Assembly (NCBI GenBank): GCA_900556665.1
Contig: USPX01000025.1
Span: 1 to 16,658, forward strand
DNA: 16,658 nt
Origin: an uncultured Eubacteriales bacterium
Lineage (GTDB): Bacteria > Bacillota_A > Clostridia > Lachnospirales > Cellulosilyticaceae
Reading direction: 5' to 3'
Position numbers and translations under genes: made by a program. Below the pieces are notes generated by a model, which saw nothing but the letters and a program-made list of their open reading frames with translations, was not told where the DNA came from and did no database searches. Of this stretch, positions 13,223-16,658 are shown in pieces (position 1 is the first letter of the stretch; the number at the start of each line of letters is the position of its first letter).

Positions 13223-15163
13223 ATGAAAAAACTTAGGAAAATAAGTGCATTAACACTCTGTGTGGGAATTGCCTTAAGTGGAAATATTATTCATGCAGAA
13301 GCAGATATGATAGACAAAACAGATGAGGTTCAGGAAATAATAAATACATCTCAAGATGAAGAATGGGAATTACCAGAGGTTGGAACACGTATACCAGGAG
13401 GGATACCTCAGGGAGAAGTACAACATGTTGTTTACTTTAAAGCAGTAGATGCAGATACAGGATTGCCACTTCAGGAGATTAGATCCTTTGAATGGTATAT
13501 TCCAACCTTCGTAGCTTATACAATAGAGCCAACTACGAAAAGAGTAAAAATATCTTATAGACTTGCAGAATGGGAAGGTGGCGTAGAAGGACAATGGTTT
13601 AATGTGACAGACCTTAAGGAGATGGAAGTTACACTTAATCGAAAAGGTGTAAATGGTAATACAGATAACTGGACTAATTTGAACATAGAACGTGAAAATG
13701 CTGCACCTTTTGAAATACATATTTTAAGGAATGCAAGTGAAGAGGAATTAGTAGGAAGTGATAATAATTACTTAGAATTATTACAGGTAAGTAATGGGGA
13801 ATTAGAACCTAGTTTTACAAAAGAAAATACGGAGTATAGTTTACAAGTGGATAAAGATATAGATGAGATGACTATTTTGGCTAAAACTGAAGATAGCAAT
13901 GCAAAGGTATATGAAACAACTGTAACTCCATTATCATTAGGAGGCAATTTTATTACAATTACAGTAACAGCTGAAAATACTAAGAAACGTTATTATCACA
14001 TTAATATTACACGTGGTACGGAAGAAGATAAAAAAGCGGAAGAAGAGAAGCATAGATTAGAAAAGAATAATAGCGCCAATAGTTCGACAGGACGTTATAA
14101 TACAAAACGTGATTTAGGAAACTTTAGTACGGTTACACATGTAGCAACTAAAGTTTCTACTACTGGGGTGATGATTGCTAATTCAGGTATGAAGGTAGAG
14201 GAAGTCATACCAACACTTAGTGAGGAACAAAAGGCACAAATCTTAGAGCGATTTAAACAAAAGATACCATATACTTCATTGGGTTATAGTGTAAAGGTAG
14301 AGGATATGAAAGTAGCTACACAGGCGATGTTTACAGATGAGCAAGTGAGTCAGTTGATTGCCTCACCAGAACTTATGGCGCAAATGGGCATTAATATCAA
14401 TGACCTTGTGACAACTGTAAGCTTACAAAATAGTGGCGTAGTAACTTATAATGATATTGATGAAAAAGAAGGTATAAGAGATGCAATTAATGAGGCAGTA
14501 AGCTTAGGTGTTTTAGAAGCATCTAAAGATGGTAGCTTCTATCCAAACAGTAATATTAAGTTTGAGGAAGCACTTAAAATGATGGATAATATATTACTGC
14601 TTAATGAAATGGAGACTATGAAATTAGGTCGTTCAACTGTAGAACTTTACTTTAAAAATTTAAATACAAAAGACTATCCAGCTGTAGCTTCAGTAGCTTC
14701 TAAATTACAAATAAAATCATTGAAGAACCTTGCAAATAAGCAATTAGGAGATACGCTAACAAAAGCAGAAGTAGCACAGATGATTTATGAAATTACAGAA
14801 GGTAAATTAATAACTAGTCATGATAACGTACAAATAGGCGATATAGAAGATACCAGTTATGAAGCTGCATTAGTTTATGCAGTACAAGCAGGACTTATGG
14901 AATTAAGTGGAGAAGATATCTCACCAAATAAAGCTATGACTAAAGGAGAGATGGTTGAAGTACTTGTTAAACTTAACAAAGCAATAAAAGCACAAAAAGA
15001 AGCAGAGCTAAAAGCTAAAGCTGAAGCAGCTCAGGCAATTGCCACACCAGAACAAGACCCATTAGCAGCTAAAACAGAATCAGGTCAAACAACTCAGGGA
15101 CAAAATAATTCCGTGCCACAATCAGAAAGTAAAGACCCCCTCAATAGAAGAACAGCTGAGTAA
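13223..15163 (+). CDS. Secreted protein with cadherin-like domain and three SLH-like repeats
   Basis: A 646-residue exported protein. ATG 13223 follows GAGGAG (13209-13214) by eight bases. Residues 1-25 are a signal peptide (MKKLRK, a hydrophobic core to NIIHA). There is no lipobox. An acidic N-terminal region with no recognised fold (26-180) precedes a cadherin-like beta-sandwich domain (about 183-266; YLELLQVSNGELEPSF...YSLQV...ITITVTAENTKKRYYHINITRG). A charged and Ser/Asn-rich linker follows (about 267-300), then an unassigned region. Three degenerate S-layer-homology repeats come next: about 408-460 (YNDIDEKEGIRDAINEAVSLGVLEASKDGSFYPNSN), 480-528 and 538-590. The tail is low-complexity and rich in Ala, Gln and Ser. 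SLH repeats usually hold proteins on the cell wall through pyruvylated polymers, so this is probably a surface protein. The cargo function is unknown. Confidence 0.78.
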   Translation: MKKLRKISALTLCVGIALSGNIIHAEADMIDKTDEVQEIINTSQDEEWELPEVGTRIPGGIPQGEVQHVVYFKAVDADTGLPLQEIRSFEWYIPTFVAYTIEPTTKRVKISYRLAEWEGGVEGQWFNVTDLKEMEVTLNRKGVNGNTDNWTNLNIERENAAPFEIHILRNASEEELVGSDNNYLELLQVSNGELEPSFTKENTEYSLQVDKDIDEMTILAKTEDSNAKVYETTVTPLSLGGNFITITVTAENTKKRYYHINITRGTEEDKKAEEEKHRLEKNNSANSSTGRYNTKRDLGNFSTVTHVATKVSTTGVMIANSGMKVEEVIPTLSEEQKAQILERFKQKIPYTSLGYSVKVEDMKVATQAMFTDEQVSQLIASPELMAQMGININDLVTTVSLQNSGVVTYNDIDEKEGIRDAINEAVSLGVLEASKDGSFYPNSNIKFEEALKMMDNILLLNEMETMKLGRSTVELYFKNLNTKDYPAVASVASKLQIKSLKNLANKQLGDTLTKAEVAQMIYEITEGKLITSHDNVQIGDIEDTSYEAALVYAVQAGLMELSGEDISPNKAMTKGEMVEVLVKLNKAIKAQKEAELKAKAEAAQAIATPEQDPLAAKTESGQTTQGQNNSVPQSESKDPLNRRTAE

Positions 15164-15166
15164 AGT

Positions 15167-15367
15167 AAGGTATCGCAAATAGGCCCGCAGAGGTAGGGGG
15201 GAGTGAGATGCTGCTCCTTACACAATTTGTGATAGGCTAAGCCAATATAATAAAAGCAACAGGCGAAACTCACTCACTGCGTTCGCTCAAACAGTCGCCT
15301 TAAGAGCACTTTTATCCACAGGCATCCTCTCAATCCCCCCTACCTCAGCTTGGTATTTGGATACCTT
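15167..15367 (+). repeat. Palindromic repeat, copy C
   Basis: A 200-base imperfect palindrome starting four bases after the SLH-protein stop codon. The outer ends AAGGTATC (15167-15174) and GATACCTT (15360-15367) pair. GAGGTAGGGGGG (15186-15197) pairs exactly with CCCCCCTACCTC (15335-15346). ATAAAAG and CTTTTAT, and AGGCGA and TCGCCT, pair further in. CCTTACACAATTTGTGATA is shared with copy A's left arm (CCTTACGTAATTTGTGATA), and the centre GAAACTCACTCACTGCGTTCGCTC resembles copy A's GAAAACTCGCTTCGCTC. Its right arm appears shortened where copy A carries the IS110 target. Position after a gene suggests a 3'-end hairpin role. Confidence 0.75.
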
Positions 15368-15486
15368 GGGGAAGACGAAAAAAGTTAATTTAATTATCTT
15401 GAAAGCAAGTGTAGCATTTGGCTTACTTATAGTTATATTTATAGATAAGTAGATAAATAAATAGATAGAGACATACATATATACAT

Positions 15487-15539
15487 AAAAAAGTGGCTAT
15501 CGCAAAATGACAATTTTGTTTTGCGGTAGCCACTTTTTT
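15487..15539. terminator. Bidirectional terminator
   Basis: A 21-bp stem, AAAAAAGTGGCTATCGCAAAA (15487-15507) with its near-perfect complement at 15519-15539 (one wobble), is flanked by A6 and T6. It ends the minus-strand isomerase gene 35 bases after its stop and may also stop read-through from the plus-strand SLH gene. Between copy C and this hairpin (15368-15486) lies AT-rich low-complexity sequence with GATA/AAATA-type short repeats and no gene. Confidence 0.88.
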
Positions 15540-15573
15540 ATATGAGTTATTGTGGAATTTTTGTATGTATGAG

Positions 15574-16425
15574 TTATTGAGTGATTTTTGTTGGTTGTGG
15601 GTAGGTGATACCTTGGGTGTTTACGCGGAGGCTTTCGATAACGACTGGTGTGTTTGGTTTGTCATAAGGGCCAGTTGGCACGTTTTGAACTTTGTCAATG
15701 ATATCGAGGCCTGAAGTTACTTTACCAAATGCAGCATATTGACCATCAAGGTAAGTTGCCTCTCCTGAAACGATGAAGAATTGACTACCTGCACTGTTTG
15801 GTGCAGAAGTTCTAGCCATAGAGATGACACCTACTTCGTGAGATAGTGTATTTTGCTCAAAGCCATTGATAGCAAATTCGCCAGCGATACTATAACCAGG
15901 ACCACCTGTACCAGTACCGTTTGGATCACCGCCTTGAATCATAAAGTCAGAGATAATGCGGTGGAAAGTAAGACCATCATAGAAACCACTATTAGCAAGA
16001 GCGATAAAATTATTCACTGTGTTTGGTGCCATTTTAGGATAAAGTTCTAATGTAACTGTGCAATAATCTTTAATTTTTAAAGTTGCTATAGGGAGTTCAG
16101 TTTTTTGATCAGCATTAGAACTATTTTTTGAAGTGATACTAATAAGTTTTGCATTGTTATCCCAATCTACAGCACAATTTAATTGTTCGCTTACAAAACG
16201 TAAAGGAACCATTGTTGTATTTTGAAGAGTAGTTGGGGCTTTAGTAAGTGTTTGTTTTACATTATTAACAAGTGCTTCTGTTTTACCAAGTGTCAGCACG
16301 ATTTTTTGGCCATCCTTAGTAATTGTAATCTTACTGCTAAATTCCTTAGCAGCCTTTACAAGCTCTCCTGCTGGACGTGCGTGGATTCCTTCCGGGTCTG
16401 TTACAACATACTTAAATTCTCTCAT
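15574..16425 (-). CDS. Chimeric HPr(N-terminus)-stalk-domain-cyclophilin protein
   Basis: A 283-residue protein built of three pieces. Residues 1-41 are the N-terminus of HPr (PtsH): MREFKYVVTDPEGIHARPAG, with phosphorylatable His15 in GIHARPA. The HPr sequence stops before regulatory Ser46 and the last helices. From about TITKDGQK (34-41) it changes to a copper-amine-oxidase-N/stalk domain (about 39-98; VLTLGKTEALVNNVKQTL, then TTMVPLRFVSEQLNCAVDWD). A cyclophilin-type peptidyl-prolyl isomerase follows (about 113-267) with FHRII (Arg156), FMIQGGDPNGTGTGG, MART and SAGSQFFIV. Stalk-domain isomerases are normally exported, but this one has no signal peptide. Promoter and ribosome binding site (GGAGG, eight bases before ATG) look like those of ptsH. 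It is either a real gene fusion through a shared short sequence or an assembly chimera. The isomerase core looks intact. Confidence 0.82.
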   Translation of the reverse strand: MREFKYVVTDPEGIHARPAGELVKAAKEFSSKITITKDGQKIVLTLGKTEALVNNVKQTLTKAPTTLQNTTMVPLRFVSEQLNCAVDWDNNAKLISITSKNSSNADQKTELPIATLKIKDYCTVTLELYPKMAPNTVNNFIALANSGFYDGLTFHRIISDFMIQGGDPNGTGTGGPGYSIAGEFAINGFEQNTLSHEVGVISMARTSAPNSAGSQFFIVSGEATYLDGQYAAFGKVTSGLDIIDKVQNVPTGPYDKPNTPVVIESLRVNTQGITYPQPTKITQ

Positions 16426-16488
16426 GATTCATTCCTCCATTTTTCTTTTTATCTTTGGTCTCTATTGATTTTCTTATTATTTGATTTC

Positions 16489-16517
16489 TTTATATCGGAT
16501 TTCACATTCTGTGTCAA
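16489..16517 (-). promoter_or_regulatory. Strong sigma-A promoter of the chimeric HPr-cyclophilin gene
   Basis: On the minus strand TTGACA (16512-16517) and TATAAA (16489-16494) are separated by exactly 17 bases. Transcription would start near 16482, giving a leader of about 57 bases with GGAGG before the ATG at 16425. A strong constitutive promoter suits a housekeeping gene such as ptsH, the likely original owner of this 5' region. Confidence 0.85.
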
Positions 16518-16658
16518 TCACTATTCACGATTATGTTACTGTTCATGACCTTCAGAATAACACGATTATATCTGCATATCTTTTCCAGACATGAGTTACC
16601 ATTCATTCCGCAGCCAATATTAGAGCCTGTTTGAACATCCATTGTCAGGCATTTTTCT
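16518..16658. other. Upstream region with a direct repeat; no gene seen
   Basis: CACGATTAT occurs at 16526-16534 and again at 16561-16569, 35 bases apart, just upstream of the minus-strand promoter. The spacing could suit a regulator binding one helix face, but nine bases twice in AT-rich DNA is weak. Near the window edge GCCTG (16624-16628) and CAGGC (16645-16649) could form a small hairpin followed by ATTTTTCT. I find no open reading frame with a credible start here. Confidence 0.25.

Noticed and set aside
13370..13720. 116-codon minus-strand frame inside the SLH-protein gene
   Set aside because: It is an out-of-frame shadow, rich in Cys, Phe and Tyr, with no start signals; the plus-strand gene has a signal peptide and recognisable domains.
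15420..15486. GATA/AAATA-rich tract as a CRISPR or iteron array
   Set aside because: The units are only four to six bases long and irregular, with no spacers and no replication gene nearby. It is simple AT-rich low complexity.
16222..16548. 108-codon plus-strand frame across the start of the chimeric gene
   Set aside because: It runs antisense through the HPr portion and the promoter, and its composition (Phe, Ser, Cys-rich) is that of a shadow frame.

Overview
The window reads as a low-GC Firmicute of the class Clostridia, probably Lachnospirales-like. The grounds are strong AT bias, AGGAGG-type ribosome binding sites, sigma-A promoters of TTGACA-17-TATAAT type, hairpin-plus-T terminators, a heterodimeric BmrCD/TM287-288-type ABC exporter, SLH-like secreted proteins and copper-amine-oxidase-type 'stalk' domains. 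The genus cannot be fixed from the sequence alone. A Cellulosilyticum-like organism is only a guess.

Layout. (1) 1-4283: a MarR regulator with its own promoter and an overlapping palindromic operator, followed by two overlapping genes for a heterodimeric multidrug-type ABC exporter. (2) 4282-6252: copies of a large palindromic repeat. One copy is split by a complete IS110-family element (about 4438-6028). Its 5' noncoding end holds a structured segment with the features expected of a bridge RNA, including guide-like 8-mers matching the target site and the element's own end. (3) 6330-8407: a two-gene Septu-type (PtuA ATPase plus PtuB HNH) anti-phage module with its own promoter and terminator. 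(4) 8408-9051: decayed DNA, with a short direct repeat resembling transposon ends, a collapsed VOC/glyoxalase remnant and a DUF4177 gene whose end runs into that remnant. (5) 9222-10516: an isochorismatase-like hydrolase and an azoreductase-like flavoprotein. (6) 10810-13077: a HelD-type RNA-polymerase-associated helicase broken into two overlapping reading frames. (7) 13223-15367: a secreted protein with a cadherin-like domain and three SLH-like repeats, followed by another copy of the palindromic repeat. (8) 15487-16658, minus strand: a strong promoter drives a chimeric gene that joins the first ~40 residues of HPr (PtsH) to a stalk domain and a cyclophilin-type prolyl isomerase. The seam lies at a peptide both parents probably shared.

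The best candidate for an unusual system is the IS110 element with its putative bridge RNA, sitting in the arm of a palindromic repeat. The pre-insertion site can be rebuilt from sequence in this window. The second is the HPr-cyclophilin chimera, which could be a real recombinant gene or an assembly seam.
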